A stretch of 64,000 nucleotides of DNA from Manganibacter manganicus (GCF_002075885.1 NZ_MDET01000060.1:62001-126000), one strand, 5' to 3'. Shown: positions 1 to 9,296, numbered from the stretch's first letter. Numbers and translations are program-made. Notes: generated by a model from the sequence alone, not told the origin.

Positions 1-2285
1 TCAGCGGCCGACCGCTTGAGATAGGAGGCGCGTTCCGCCGGCGACGCATCAACGTGGTGCAGAATGGACATTGAAATGGCACGGTCTCCTTCCCCCATCG
101 AAATGCCGCGCACGCCGACCGAATTACGGCCGGCGAAGACCCGCACATCCGAAACCGGGAAGCGAATGCATTGTCCCGACGCAACGGTAAGAAGCACGTC
201 ATCATTTTCCGTGCAGGTTTCAACGCCGAGGATTTCATCGCTCTCCTCCAGCTTCATGGCGATCTTGCCGTTGCGGTTGACTTGCACGAAGTCCGAAAGC
301 TTATTGCGCCGCACGGTACCGCGCGTGGTGGCGAACATCACGTCGAGTTCGCTCCAACTCGTTTCATCCTCCGGCAGAGGCATGATGGTTGTAATCCGCT
401 CTCCCTGTTCCAGAGGCAGCATGTTGATCAGCGCCTTGCCGCGCGATTGCGGCGACCCGACGGGCAGGCGCCACACCTTCTCCTTGTAAACAATGCCTCG
501 CGACGAAAAGAACAGAATCGGCGTGTGCGTGTTGGCCACGAACAAGCGGGTGACAAAATCCTCGTCCTTGGTGGACATGCCGGAACGGCCTTTGCCGCCG
601 CGACGCTGCGCCCTGTAGAGGGAAAGTGGCACACGCTTGATATAACCGGTGTGACTGACCGTAACGACCATATCCTCGCGCTGAATGAGGTCCTCGTCTT
701 CCATATCGGCCGCGCCTTCGGCCAATTCGGTGCGCCGAGGCGTACCGAATTCGTCGCGTACGGCGGACAGTTCATCCTTGACGATCTGTTGAATACGCGC
801 ACGAGAGGACAGAATGTCGAGATAGTCCGAAATCTCCGCGCCAATCTTATTGAGTTCGTCGGCGATCTCATCGCGGCCAAGCGCCGTAAGCCGCTGAAGG
901 CGCAATTCAAGGATCGCACGCGCCTGCTCTTCCGAGAGATTATAGGTTCCGTCGTCATTGATCCGGTGGCGCGGATCGTCGATCAGTCGAATCAACGCCT
1001 CGACGTCCGAAGCCGGCCAACGTCGCGTCATCAACTGCTCGCGCGCGGTCTGCGGGTCCGGTGCGGTGCGAATCAGCTTGATGACCTCATCGATATTGGC
1101 CACGGCAATAGCGAGCCCAACCAGCACATGAGCGCGGTCACGTACCTTGCGCAGCAGATATTTGGTGCGGCGGCTGACGACCTCCTCACGAAAAGACACG
1201 AATGCCTTCATCATGTCGGTCAGAGTCAGCAATTCGGGCTTGCCACCGTTCAGTGCCACCATATTGGCGCCGAACGAGGTCTGTAGCGGCGTGAAACGAT
1301 AAAGCTGATTGAGGATGACTTCGGCGTTGGCGCCCTTCTTCAATTCGACGACGACCCGATAACCCTGCCGATCGCTCTCGTCGCGAATATCAGAAATTCC
1401 TTCGATGCGCTTGTCGCGCACCAGTTCGGCCATCTTCTCGATCATCGTGGCCTTGTTCACCTGATAGGGAACTTCGGTGACGACGATGGCCTCGCGGTCG
1501 CCGCGCGTCTCCTCCACATGCACCTTGCCGCGCATGATGATGGAGCCGCGCCCCGTCGAATAGGCGTTATGGATGCCGGTGCGGCCAAGCACGATGCCGC
1601 CGGTAGGAAAATCCGGCCCCGGCACGATCTCCATCAGGTCGGCAAGGTCGATCGCCGGATTATCGATGACGGCAATAGCGCCATTGCACACTTCGCCAAG
1701 ATTGTGCGGCGGGATATTTGTGGCCATGCCCACCGCGATGCCGCCCGAACCGTTGACCAGAAGATTCGGAAAGCGGGCCGGCAGCACACGAGGCTCACTA
1801 TCGGAGCCGTCGTAATTGTCCTGGAAATCGACGGTATCCTTGTCGATATCCTCCAGCAGTTCATGCGCAACCTTGATGAGCCGCGCTTCGGTGTAACGCA
1901 TCGCAGCAGGCGGGTCACCGTCGATCGACCCGTAATTACCCTGCCCGTCGATGAGCGGCACCCGCATCGACCAGTCCTGTGCCATACGCACCAGGGCATC
2001 GTAGATCGATGCATCGCCATGCGGATGGTATTTACCCATCACGTCGGATACCGGCCGCGCCGATTTCACATATTTGCGGTTCCAGTGATAGCCGCTCTCA
2101 TGCGAAGCATAGAGGATGCGTCGGTGCACCGGCTTCAGTCCGTCGCGTACGTCCGGCAACGCGCGCGAAACGATCACGCTCATGGCGTAATCTAGATAGC
2201 TTCGCTGCATTTCCTCGATGATGGAAATCGGCTCGATGCCGGTCGGCCCGCCATCGGCGCCGGGCGGTGTTTTCTGGTCAGTCAA
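1..2285 (-). CDS. gyrA: DNA gyrase subunit A (partial, C-terminus off the window)
   Basis: This is the ATP-dependent type II topoisomerase subunit that cuts and rejoins DNA; it works as A2B2 with GyrB. About 761 codons are present. The N-terminal winged-helix domain carries AAMRYTE with the active-site tyrosine, and the C-terminal pinwheel shows the GyrA box QRRGGKG. The only usable start is TTG at 2285, giving TDQKTPPG; an in-frame TGA lies 9 bases upstream. The quinolone-determining stretch reads HPHGDASIYDA, so the residue equivalent to E. coli Ser83 is alanine, as I recall for many alphaproteobacteria. No neighbour is co-directional within the window. The identification is certain; only the 3' end is missing. 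Confidence 0.97.
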   Translation of the reverse strand, partial: MTDQKTPPGADGGPTGIEPISIIEEMQRSYLDYAMSVIVSRALPDVRDGLKPVHRRILYASHESGYHWNRKYVKSARPVSDVMGKYHPHGDASIYDALVRMAQDWSMRVPLIDGQGNYGSIDGDPPAAMRYTEARLIKVAHELLEDIDKDTVDFQDNYDGSDSEPRVLPARFPNLLVNGSGGIAVGMATNIPPHNLGEVCNGAIAVIDNPAIDLADLMEIVPGPDFPTGGIVLGRTGIHNAYSTGRGSIIMRGKVHVEETRGDREAIVVTEVPYQVNKATMIEKMAELVRDKRIEGISDIRDESDRQGYRVVVELKKGANAEVILNQLYRFTPLQTSFGANMVALNGGKPELLTLTDMMKAFVSFREEVVSRRTKYLLRKVRDRAHVLVGLAIAVANIDEVIKLIRTAPDPQTAREQLMTRRWPASDVEALIRLIDDPRHRINDDGTYNLSEEQARAILELRLQRLTALGRDEIADELNKIGAEISDYLDILSSRARIQQIVKDELSAVRDEFGTPRRTELAEGAADMEDEDLIQREDMVVTVSHTGYIKRVPLSLYRAQRRGGKGRSGMSTKDEDFVTRLFVANTHTPILFFSSRGIVYKEKVWRLPVGSPQSRGKALINMLPLEQGERITTIMPLPEDETSWSELDVMFATTRGTVRRNKLSDFVQVNRNGKIAMKLEESDEILGVETCTENDDVLLTVASGQCIRFPVSDVRVFAGRNSVGVRGISMGEGDRAISMSILHHVDASPAERASYLKRSAA

Positions 2286-2588
2286 AACGGATCACACAGG
2301 GTTGGGAATCACTGTCCTCTTATATAGGAAGCCTAGGCAATTCTCCAATTCCGAGCCCATTTCAATGGCATTTTGCGCTCTTTTTCCAGCACTCGTTTTC
2401 GACGCCATTCCAATGAGATAGACGCGCGCATCAAAAGGCGGTGGCGAGATCGCCGCTTCAGGTGCAGTCAGCGAATTGCAACTCACTTCAATTTACGTGC
2501 GGGCGCCGCTCCTCACAGCCCAATCCGTCAGACCGTTTCCCTGAAGCGGGGTTTGCTCTATCAATGAGCCCAGCGACAAGACGGAGGG
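2286..2588. other. gyrA-marC divergent intergenic region
   Basis: About 300 bases separate the divergent gyrA and marC starts and must hold both promoters. I see no convincing repeat, tRNA or terminator. An AT-rich patch around 2315-2345 could belong to the gyrA promoter, but I cannot assign -35/-10 boxes with confidence. Confidence 0.4.
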
Positions 2589-2594
2589 ATGAAG

Positions 2595-3224
2595 ATGCCG
2601 AATTTCGACAGCATCTTCAATGCATTCGTGACGATCCTCGTCACCATCGATCCACCGGGTCTTGCGGCGATCTTCCTGGCGGTCACGCGTGGCTTGAACC
2701 AGCAGCAGCGCCGCTAGGTGTCGGTACGCGCCAGCGTGATCGGGTTTTTCGTTATCGCGCTGTTCGCCGTGGCCGGCGCTTCCATCCTGGCCGTGTTCGG
2801 CATCACGCTGGCCGCCTTCCGGGTAGCCGGTGGCTTTCTGTTGTTTTTTATCGCTTTCGAAATGGTTTTCGAGAAGCGGCAGGACAGGAAGGAAAAGATT
2901 TCCGATGTCGCCGTAACCCGAGACCACATCCACGATATCGCAGCCTTCCCACTAGCAATTCCGTTGATCGCCGGGCCAGGCGCCATTTCAGCCACGGTGC
3001 TGTTGTCGGGTACATTCCAGAACGTAGGCGCGCGTATAACACTCGTCGGTATCATCTTCGCCTGCCTCGTGATTACCTATCTGGTATTCCTCCTATCGGA
3101 ACATATCGACCGTCTTCTCGGTCAAACCGGCCGCTCGATCCTGACCCGTCTGCTCGGTGTGATCCTCGCCGCACTTGCCGTGCAATTCGTCGCCGACGGG
3201 ATCAGGGCACTGGTTATCGGCTAA
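2595..3224 (+). pseudogene. MarC family integral membrane protein, interrupted by an in-frame TAG
   Basis: The reading frame encodes a MarC/YhgN-type membrane protein of about 209 residues, a family of small multi-spanning proteins of unclear role. The N-terminal 40 codons (MPNFDSIFNAFVTILVTIDP...) end at TAG 2715-2717. The same frame then continues from GTG 2718 to TAA 3222-3224 with typical MarC features such as the PLIAGPGAISATVL helix. The stop follows QQQRR, where a CAG-to-TAG change would explain it. ATG 2595 is preferred over ATG 2589 because GGAGGG lies 6 bases upstream of it. A protein restarted at 2718 would lack the first membrane helix. A sequencing error is the alternative. Confidence 0.8.
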
Positions 3225-3236
3225 AGCATACGAGAC

Positions 3237-3662
3237 TTACGCCGTCATTGTATCGACGACCTCGAAGTCATGGGTGATGGTTGCCGTCTTGGCCATCATT
3301 GCAGAGGCCGAGCAGTATTTATCGATCGAAAGGTCGATGGCCCGCTTCACCTTGTCATGGGAGAGCGCTCTTCCCTTCACAATGAAATGCATGTGAATGC
3401 GCGTGAACACCTTCGGTTCGGTCTCCGCGCGGTCTGCATCAAGCTCCACCGCGCAATCCTCGACCGCCTCGCGCCCTTTTTCCAGAATATGAACGACATC
3501 GTAGGCCGAGCATCCTCCTGTGCCGATCAGGACCAGTTCCATCGGGCTTGGACCAGGTGTATGGCCTTCCGGGCCGGAAGCCGTACCCAGCACCAACTTA
3601 TGCCCACTGCCGGACTCGCCGACAAAGGTCCGCTCTTCAACCCATTTGACCCGCGCTTTCAC
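3237..3662 (-). CDS. OsmC family peroxiredoxin-like protein
   Basis: This is a member of the OsmC/YhfA family, small cytoplasmic proteins of which some reduce organic hydroperoxides through two cysteines. Both conserved cysteines are visible, in GTGGCSAYDVV and DKYCSASAMM. GTG 3662 is chosen as start (VKARVKWVEERTF, 141 aa) because GGGGA sits 7-8 bases upstream; a TTG at 3707 would add 15 residues unlike the family. It lies 47 bases after ssb on the same strand and may be co-transcribed with it. The substrate cannot be told from sequence; the YhfA-like length argues against a dedicated Ohr enzyme. Confidence 0.85.
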   Translation of the reverse strand: MKARVKWVEERTFVGESGSGHKLVLGTASGPEGHTPGPSPMELVLIGTGGCSAYDVVHILEKGREAVEDCAVELDADRAETEPKVFTRIHMHFIVKGRALSHDKVKRAIDLSIDKYCSASAMMAKTATITHDFEVVDTMTA

Positions 3663-3709
3663 AAAAATCGTCCCCGTACCAATCCAGCCTATCGCCGCCG
3701 GTATCAATG

Positions 3710-4222
3710 TCAGAATGGAATTTCGTCATCGAGATCGCGCGATGAGCCACCGCCACCACCGCGATTGCCACCACCGCGATTGAAACTGTCGTTCGGGCTG
3801 GATTGTCCGAAATCGGAGCCGCTGCGACCGCCGCCCGAATACCCCACCTGTCCGCCTTCGCCACTCTGACCGCGTGCATCGAGCATCTGCAATTCGCCAC
3901 GGAATTTCTGCAACACCACTTCGGTCGTATAGCGATCCTGGCCATTCTGGTCCTGCCATTTCCGGGTCTGCAACTGACCCTCGACATAGACCTTCATGCC
4001 CTTCTTCAAATACTGTTCGGCAACCTTGGCCAGATTGTCGTTGAAAATCACGACATTGTGCCATTCGGTCTTTTCCTTGCGTTCGCCGGAATTCTTGTCG
4101 CGCCAGCTTTCCGAGGTCGCGATCCGGATGTTGACGACCGGGTCGCCCGAATTCAGCCGCCTGATTTCTGGATCCGCGCCGAGATTGCCAACCAAAATGA
4201 CCTTGTTGACGCTACCCGCCAT
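3710..4222 (-). CDS. ssb: Single-stranded DNA-binding protein
   Basis: SSB coats single-stranded DNA during replication, recombination and repair and recruits partners through its C-terminal tip. The 170-residue protein has an N-terminal OB fold (MAGSVNKVILVGNLGADPE...), a glycine-rich flexible linker from about residue 118, and the acidic tip DLDDEIPF that binds partners. Its length is normal for alphaproteobacteria. A perfect GTTC-N7-GTTC LexA box lies about 100 bases upstream (4325-4339), so SOS control is likely. The gene is divergent from a small secreted protein gene and, at a distance, from uvrA, recalling the ssb-uvrA pairing of other proteobacteria. Confidence 0.97.
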   Translation of the reverse strand: MAGSVNKVILVGNLGADPEIRRLNSGDPVVNIRIATSESWRDKNSGERKEKTEWHNVVIFNDNLAKVAEQYLKKGMKVYVEGQLQTRKWQDQNGQDRYTTEVVLQKFRGELQMLDARGQSGEGGQVGYSGGGRSGSDFGQSSPNDSFNRGGGNRGGGGGSSRDLDDEIPF

Positions 4223-4324
4223 GACTTGTCTCCACGCTCGTCCGAAACCGATTTTTCAGCCTTACCTTACAGGCTGTCCCCGGCCTTCGCTGCCCCCGGC
4301 ATTGTTTTTCCCCATAAGGTTTTT

Positions 4325-4339
4325 GTTCTCTTTATGTTC
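4325..4339. promoter_or_regulatory. LexA (SOS) box between ssb and a small secreted protein gene
   Basis: The sequence is GTTC, seven bases (tctttat), GTTC, an exact match to the alphaproteobacterial LexA operator GTTC-N7-GTTC. It sits 102 bases upstream of the ssb start on one side and 86 bases upstream of the gene at 4426 on the other, so it could control either or both. Confidence 0.75.
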
Positions 4340-4425
4340 TACACGCCATTCATGATCTCGTCAACAGCTCCGTCGATGACCCACGATTGGCTGGACAATT
4401 GCCCGCTTGGCGATAGGTTGCTGGC

Positions 4426-4695
4426 ATGATCTGGCTGTGCCGCTTCCCTCTCGCCCTTTGTGGTCCGTTGGCGCTACTGGCGATCGCGCCGGCTTTTGCA
4501 GGCGATGCCGCAAACCCCTCTGCCAAAAGCATTCTGCCCGGCGTCGAAGGCGACTATCGTATCGTCAGGCCGGTCGAAGCCGAACAAGCGGACACGAACG
4601 CAAGCCACTTCAAGATCGGCAACGTCGATGTCCGTGTATCCGGCAGCATTACCATTGATGTCGGTGTCGGTTCGACCAAGACACCAAAGCACTGA
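4426..4695 (+). CDS. Small secreted hypothetical protein
   Basis: An 89-residue protein with a clear Sec signal peptide: MIWLCR, a hydrophobic core, then APAFA as likely signal peptidase I site near residue 25. The mature part is about 64 residues with no cysteines and a beta-rich look (HFKIGNVDVRVSGSITIDVG). I do not recognise the family. It is probably periplasmic. The gene is divergent from ssb and shares its upstream region, which carries a perfect LexA box, so it may respond to DNA damage. There is no clear partner downstream, as uvrA starts more than 600 bases later. Confidence 0.6.
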   Translation: MIWLCRFPLALCGPLALLAIAPAFAGDAANPSAKSILPGVEGDYRIVRPVEAEQADTNASHFKIGNVDVRVSGSITIDVGVGSTKTPKH

Positions 4696-4727
4696 GCGCT
4701 TTTTCCATTCTCGCAAACATCTGCAGA

Positions 4728-4770
4728 CAAAAGCCCCGCCGCAGCTTCCGCTCGCGGTCGGGGCTTTGTG
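4728..4770. terminator. Possible terminator hairpin after the small secreted protein gene
   Basis: A 9-bp perfect stem (aaagccccg/cggggcttt) encloses a loop of about 20 bases, 33 bases after the stop. There is no strong T-run on the plus strand; the minus-strand reading ends in TTTT, so direction is uncertain. Confidence 0.4.
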
Positions 4771-5178
4771 GGGTCCAACCCATCATGCCGGGAACAGACT
4801 GCCGGCTTTCGTTTCGGATGCAACGCGGCTTTCAACCGACGATCCGACTACAAGTTTCTGATTGTGGGTGAAACGGCAAGCCTCTGAATACGGCTCGCAT
4901 CAAGCTCTCACCGGATTAGAGCACCTGCCGCGGCTCTACCAAGGGATAGAGCCTGTTGGGACTGTCAGGTGGAGTCATACCTCGCTCCTTCCGTTCATTG
5001 CGCTTGGTGTCAGGGGGGCATTTATTCGCCGGTCTGCGGCGCCTCGCAAACCGCCTACTGGCAGCGAAGAGGCCTTGAGGCACTCCGCCCCTGTGACTGC
5101 CACAGTCTTGCGCCATCGCATTTGGCCGTCAACACCGAAAAGCCGAATCGGCAAAATGTGATCGATTGTCAGGAGTAC

Positions 5179-5193
5179 GTTCGATCTTTGTTC
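5179..5193. promoter_or_regulatory. LexA (SOS) box upstream of uvrA
   Basis: The sequence is GTTC, seven bases (gatcttt), GTTC, an exact match to the alphaproteobacterial LexA operator, 141 bases upstream of the uvrA start. It agrees with SOS control of nucleotide excision repair. Confidence 0.8.
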
Positions 5194-5333
5194 TTTGCGC
5201 TTGCCGATATTCATAAAAGGCGGTTAAACCCGGTGACAGCATCCCTCGACGCGACGACGAGAATGCCTACATAGTGGATGGCCGGGCAAACCCGCCTATC
5301 CGAGATATTCCAGACTGAGGCGGCGTACCGGCG

Positions 5334-8258
5334 ATGGCCGACCACAAATATATTTCCGTTCGCGGCGCACGCGAGCACAATCTCAAGAACATCGACATCG
5401 ACCTGCCGCGAGACAGCCTGATCGTCATGACCGGCCTGTCCGGGTCAGGCAAATCCTCGCTTGCCTTCGACACGATCTATGCCGAAGGGCAGCGGCGCTA
5501 TGTGGAGAGCCTGTCAGCCTATGCCCGGCAATTCCTGGAGATGATGCAGAAGCCGGATGTCGATCAGATCGACGGCCTGTCGCCGGCCATCTCCATCGAA
5601 CAGAAGACAACCTCGCGCAATCCGCGTTCGACTGTCGGCACGGTCACCGAAATCTACGATTACATGCGCCTGCTGTTCGCCCGCGTCGGCGTTCCCTACT
5701 CGCCGGCGACCGGCCTTCCCATCGAAAGCCAGACCGTCAGCCAGATGGTCGACCGTGTGCTGGCGCTGGAGGAAGGCACGCGTCTTTACATTATGGCGCC
5801 GATCGTGCGCGGTCGTAAGGGCGAATACCGCAAGGAACTTCTGGAACTTCAGAAGAAGGGTTTTCAGCGCGTCAAGATCGACGGCAGCTTCTATGAGATC
5901 GCAGAAGCACCGACACTCGACAAGAAATACAAGCACGACATCGATGTTGTCGTGGACCGCATCGTGGTCCGCGCCGACCTTGCTACCCGGCTCGCGGATT
6001 CCATCGAGACGGCGCTGAAACTGGCTGACGGGCTCTGCGTCGCCGAATTCGCCGACCGGCCGCTGCCACCGGAGGAAACGGCCGAGGGCGGGGCTGCCAA
6101 CAAATCAGCCAACGATACGCATGAGCGTATTCTGTTCTCTGAAAAATTTGCCTGCCCGGTGTCTGGCTTTACCATTCCTGAAATCGAACCGCGCCTGTTC
6201 TCCTTCAACAATCCGTTCGGCGCCTGTCCGACATGCGACGGCCTGGGCAGCCAGCGCGCCATTGATGCGTCTTTGATCGTGCCGGACGACAATCGCACCC
6301 TGCGCGACGGCGCCGTCAGCCCATGGGCGAAATCGACTTCGCCTTATTATTCGCAGACGCTGGAGGCACTGGGAAAAGTTTACGGCTTCAGGCTGGGCGA
6401 TAAATTCAGGGAGCTTTCCGACGAAGCCAAGAACGCCGTTCTCCATGGCACGGGCGAGCGCGAGATTGCGTTCAATTACGACGACGGCCTGCGCTCCTAC
6501 AAGACGACCAAAACCTTCGAGGGTGTAATCCCGAATCTGGAACGTCGCTGGAAGGAAACGGAATCCGCCTGGATGCGTGAGGAGATCGAGCGATTCATGT
6601 CGGCGACCCCTTGCCCGGCGTGCAATGGTTATCGGCTGAAACCGGAAGCGCTGGCGGTGAAGATCGCCGGCAAGCATATCGGCGAGGTAACGGAGCAGTC
6701 GATCCGTAAGGCTAACGAATGGTTCGCCGAACTGCCGGCTCAGCTCAACGACAAGCAGAACGAGATCGCCGCACGTATCCTCAAGGAGATCCGCGAGCGG
6801 TTGCGCTTCCTGAACGATGTCGGGCTGGAGTATCTGACCTTGGCGCGCAATTCCGGCACGCTGTCGGGCGGCGAAAGCCAGCGTATCCGCCTCGCCTCGC
6901 AGATCGGATCCGGCCTCACCGGCGTGCTCTATGTACTGGACGAGCCTTCGATCGGCCTGCACCAGCGTGACAATTCCCGCCTGCTCGATACGCTGAAGCA
7001 TCTGCGCGACATCGGCAATACCGTGATCGTCGTCGAGCATGACGAGGACGCCATCCTGCACGCCGATCACGTGGTCGATATCGGCCCAGCCGCCGGTATC
7101 CATGGCGGAAAAGTGATCGCGCAAGGCACGCCGCGCGAGATCATGGCCAGCTCCGCATCGCTGACCGGTAAATATCTGTCCGGCGAATTAGAAGTGGCGA
7201 TCCCCGCCGAGCGCCGCACGGGAAAGAAAGGCCGCCGTATCAAGGTCTCCGGTGCGCGCGGCAATAATTTGAAGAACATCACCGCGGAAATTCCGCTCAG
7301 CACCTTCACCTGTGTTACCGGCGTATCGGGTGGCGGCAAGTCCACCTTCCTGATCGAAACGCTGTTCAAAGCGGCGTCACGCCGTATCATGGGATCGCGC
7401 GAGCATCCCGCCGAGCATGATCGCATCGAAGGGCTGGAATTCCTCGACAAGGTCATCGACATCGACCAGAGCCCGATCGGCCGCACCCCGCGTTCCAATC
7501 CGGCCACCTATACCGGCGCGTTCACGCCGATCCGGGACTGGTATGCCGGGCTGCCCGAGGCCAAGGCGCGCGGCTATCAGCCGGGTCGCTTCTCCTTCAA
7601 CGTCAAGGGCGGGCGGTGCGAAGCGTGTCAGGGCGACGGCGTCATCAAGATCGAGATGCACTTCCTGCCGGACGTTTATGTGACCTGCGACGTCTGTCAC
7701 GGCAAGCGCTACAATCGCGAAACTCTGGACGTGATGCTCAAAGGCAAGTCCATCGCCGACGTGCTGGATATGACGGTGGAGGAAGGCGTCGAGTTCTTTT
7801 CCGCCGTGCCTGCCGTGCGCGACAAGCTGGAAACATTGAAGCGGGTCGGCCTCGGTTACATTCACATCGGCCAGCAGGCGACGACGCTTTCGGGTGGCGA
7901 GGCACAACGCATCAAGCTCGCCAAGGAGCTGTCGCGCAAGGCCACCGGCAAGACGCTTTATATTCTCGACGAGCCAACCACTGGTCTGCATTTCCACGAC
8001 GTCGCCAAACTGCTCGAAGTGCTGCACGAACTGGTCGAGCAGGGCAATACGGTAGTCGTGATCGAGCACAATCTCGAGGTTATCAAAACGGCAGACTGGG
8101 TGCTCGACCTCGGCCCTGAAGGTGGGGACGGCGGCGGCGAACTGGTCGCATCCGGAACGCCCGAAGATATCGTGGCCGAACCGCGCAGCTACACCGGCCA
8201 TTTTCTCAGGGAGTTGCTCGAACGCCGGCCAAAAGGCAAGCGCGAAGCCGCCGAATAA
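5334..8258 (+). CDS. uvrA: Excinuclease ABC subunit A
   Basis: UvrA is the damage-recognition ATPase of nucleotide excision repair; it dimerises, loads UvrB and leaves before UvrC cuts. The 974-residue protein has two ABC ATPase modules: Walker A GLSGSGKSS near residue 35 and GVSGGGKST near residue 664, with signature motifs LSGGESQRI and LSGGEAQRI. Zinc-finger cysteine pairs are seen in CPVSG...CPTCDG and CEACQG...CDVCHG. Its length is normal. The second Walker A has Gly where Ser is common (GVSGGGKST), which also occurs in other alphaproteobacteria as I recall. A LexA box lies upstream. uvrC is at 27.8 kb in this window. Confidence 0.98.
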   Translation: MADHKYISVRGAREHNLKNIDIDLPRDSLIVMTGLSGSGKSSLAFDTIYAEGQRRYVESLSAYARQFLEMMQKPDVDQIDGLSPAISIEQKTTSRNPRSTVGTVTEIYDYMRLLFARVGVPYSPATGLPIESQTVSQMVDRVLALEEGTRLYIMAPIVRGRKGEYRKELLELQKKGFQRVKIDGSFYEIAEAPTLDKKYKHDIDVVVDRIVVRADLATRLADSIETALKLADGLCVAEFADRPLPPEETAEGGAANKSANDTHERILFSEKFACPVSGFTIPEIEPRLFSFNNPFGACPTCDGLGSQRAIDASLIVPDDNRTLRDGAVSPWAKSTSPYYSQTLEALGKVYGFRLGDKFRELSDEAKNAVLHGTGEREIAFNYDDGLRSYKTTKTFEGVIPNLERRWKETESAWMREEIERFMSATPCPACNGYRLKPEALAVKIAGKHIGEVTEQSIRKANEWFAELPAQLNDKQNEIAARILKEIRERLRFLNDVGLEYLTLARNSGTLSGGESQRIRLASQIGSGLTGVLYVLDEPSIGLHQRDNSRLLDTLKHLRDIGNTVIVVEHDEDAILHADHVVDIGPAAGIHGGKVIAQGTPREIMASSASLTGKYLSGELEVAIPAERRTGKKGRRIKVSGARGNNLKNITAEIPLSTFTCVTGVSGGGKSTFLIETLFKAASRRIMGSREHPAEHDRIEGLEFLDKVIDIDQSPIGRTPRSNPATYTGAFTPIRDWYAGLPEAKARGYQPGRFSFNVKGGRCEACQGDGVIKIEMHFLPDVYVTCDVCHGKRYNRETLDVMLKGKSIADVLDMTVEEGVEFFSAVPAVRDKLETLKRVGLGYIHIGQQATTLSGGEAQRIKLAKELSRKATGKTLYILDEPTTGLHFHDVAKLLEVLHELVEQGNTVVVIEHNLEVIKTADWVLDLGPEGGDGGGELVASGTPEDIVAEPRSYTGHFLRELLERRPKGKREAAE

Positions 8259-8355
8259 GTTTCACTTGAGCGAAGCTACACTCAGCGTGTGGCCGCACAG
8301 AGACGCTTGAAAACTGCGCGACGATCCGTCGTATCTTGGCAATCGGGAGGACAGG

Positions 8356-9162
8356 ATGAGCAAACAGGGAACGATCCGCGCCGGCATGGGCGGCTGGACC
8401 TTCGAGCCATGGAATGCCGCATTCTATCCCGAGAAATTGGCCAAGGCCAAGCAACTCCAATATGCCTCACGACAGGTGCCGAGCATCGAGGTCAACGGCA
8501 CTTATTATTCCAGCTTCAAGGAACCCACTTTCTTCAAATGGGCGAAGGAGACGCCCGACGATTTTGTTTTCTCGCTCAAGGGAAACCGCTTCGTCACCAA
8601 CCGCCGGGTGCTCGGTGAAGCCGGTGAATCGATGATGCGCTTCCTGGAATCGGGGGTGGCCGCACTCGGCGAGAAGCTCGGACCGATCCTGTGGCAATTT
8701 ATGCCGACCAAGAAATTCGACCCGGACGATTTTGAAGCCTTCCTCAAGCTTCTGCCGGAAAAGCAGGACGGCGTAAAATTGCGCCATGCGGTCGAGGTAC
8801 GTCACGAATCCTTTGTGGTCCCGGAATTTGTCGCCTTGGCGCGCAAGCATCAGGTCGCAATCGTCTATGCCGACCATGCCAAATACCCGGCCATCGCCGA
8901 CATTACCGGCGATTTCATCTATGCACGGCTGCAGACCGGCAAGGATGACAATCCGGACTGTTATACGCCGAAGGCACTGGACGAGTGGGCGGGTCGCGCG
9001 CGGGAATGGGCGGCGGGCAAGGCACCAGTTGACCTGCCGCACGCCGATCCTTCAACCGAGGCGCCGGTCAAGCCGCGTGACGTGTTTGTCTATTTCATTA
9101 CCGAGGGCAAGGTCCGGGCACCCTTCGGCGCCATGGCGCTGATGAAACGGGTGGCCGGCTGA
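8356..9162 (+). CDS. DUF72 (YecE-like) domain protein
   Basis: A 268-residue protein of the DUF72/YecE family, predicted TIM-barrel-like proteins of unknown function. The hallmark N-terminus G(M)GGWTFEPWN, the VNGTYYS strand and the WQFMP and VEVRHESF motifs are present. GGAGGAC lies just upstream of ATG 8356. The gene follows uvrA by about 100 bases on the same strand and might be read with it, but there is no functional evidence for a link to repair. It is cytoplasmic; no signal peptide is seen. Confidence 0.88.
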   Translation: MSKQGTIRAGMGGWTFEPWNAAFYPEKLAKAKQLQYASRQVPSIEVNGTYYSSFKEPTFFKWAKETPDDFVFSLKGNRFVTNRRVLGEAGESMMRFLESGVAALGEKLGPILWQFMPTKKFDPDDFEAFLKLLPEKQDGVKLRHAVEVRHESFVVPEFVALARKHQVAIVYADHAKYPAIADITGDFIYARLQTGKDDNPDCYTPKALDEWAGRAREWAAGKAPVDLPHADPSTEAPVKPRDVFVYFITEGKVRAPFGAMALMKRVAG

Positions 9163-9193
9163 TCGAGCCTGGATCGGATGATCCGGATAAAAA

Positions 9194-9270
9194 TGGCGAT
9201 CCCGGCAGGATTCGAACCTGCGACCATCGGCTTAGAAGGCCGGTGCTCTATCCGGCTGAGCTACGGGACC
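9194..9270 (-). tRNA. tRNA-Arg (anticodon UCU)
   Basis: A 77-nt cloverleaf is read on the minus strand: acceptor GGTCCCG pairing with CGGGATC, anticodon loop with TCT, T-loop GGTTCGAATCC, encoded CCA (9194-9196). It decodes AGA. It marks the left edge of the accessory island that runs to the tRNA-Pro at 16273. Confidence 0.97.
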
Positions 9271-9296
9271 GCAAACCGGGCGCTGAACTCACAACC

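Larger units (their letters stand above)
4696..5333. other. 638-base intergenic region upstream of uvrA
   Basis: It holds a GC-rich hairpin (aaagccccg at 4730-4738, cggggcttt at 4759-4767) that could end transcription of the small gene, and a perfect LexA box at 5179-5193. The reading frames across it are short, overlap on both strands and have no recognisable product. I see nothing else in it. Confidence 0.5.

Noticed and set aside
4740..5300. Several 60-130 codon frames between the small secreted gene and uvrA
   Set aside because: They overlap one another on both strands, lack ribosome sites and families, and cover the LexA box.
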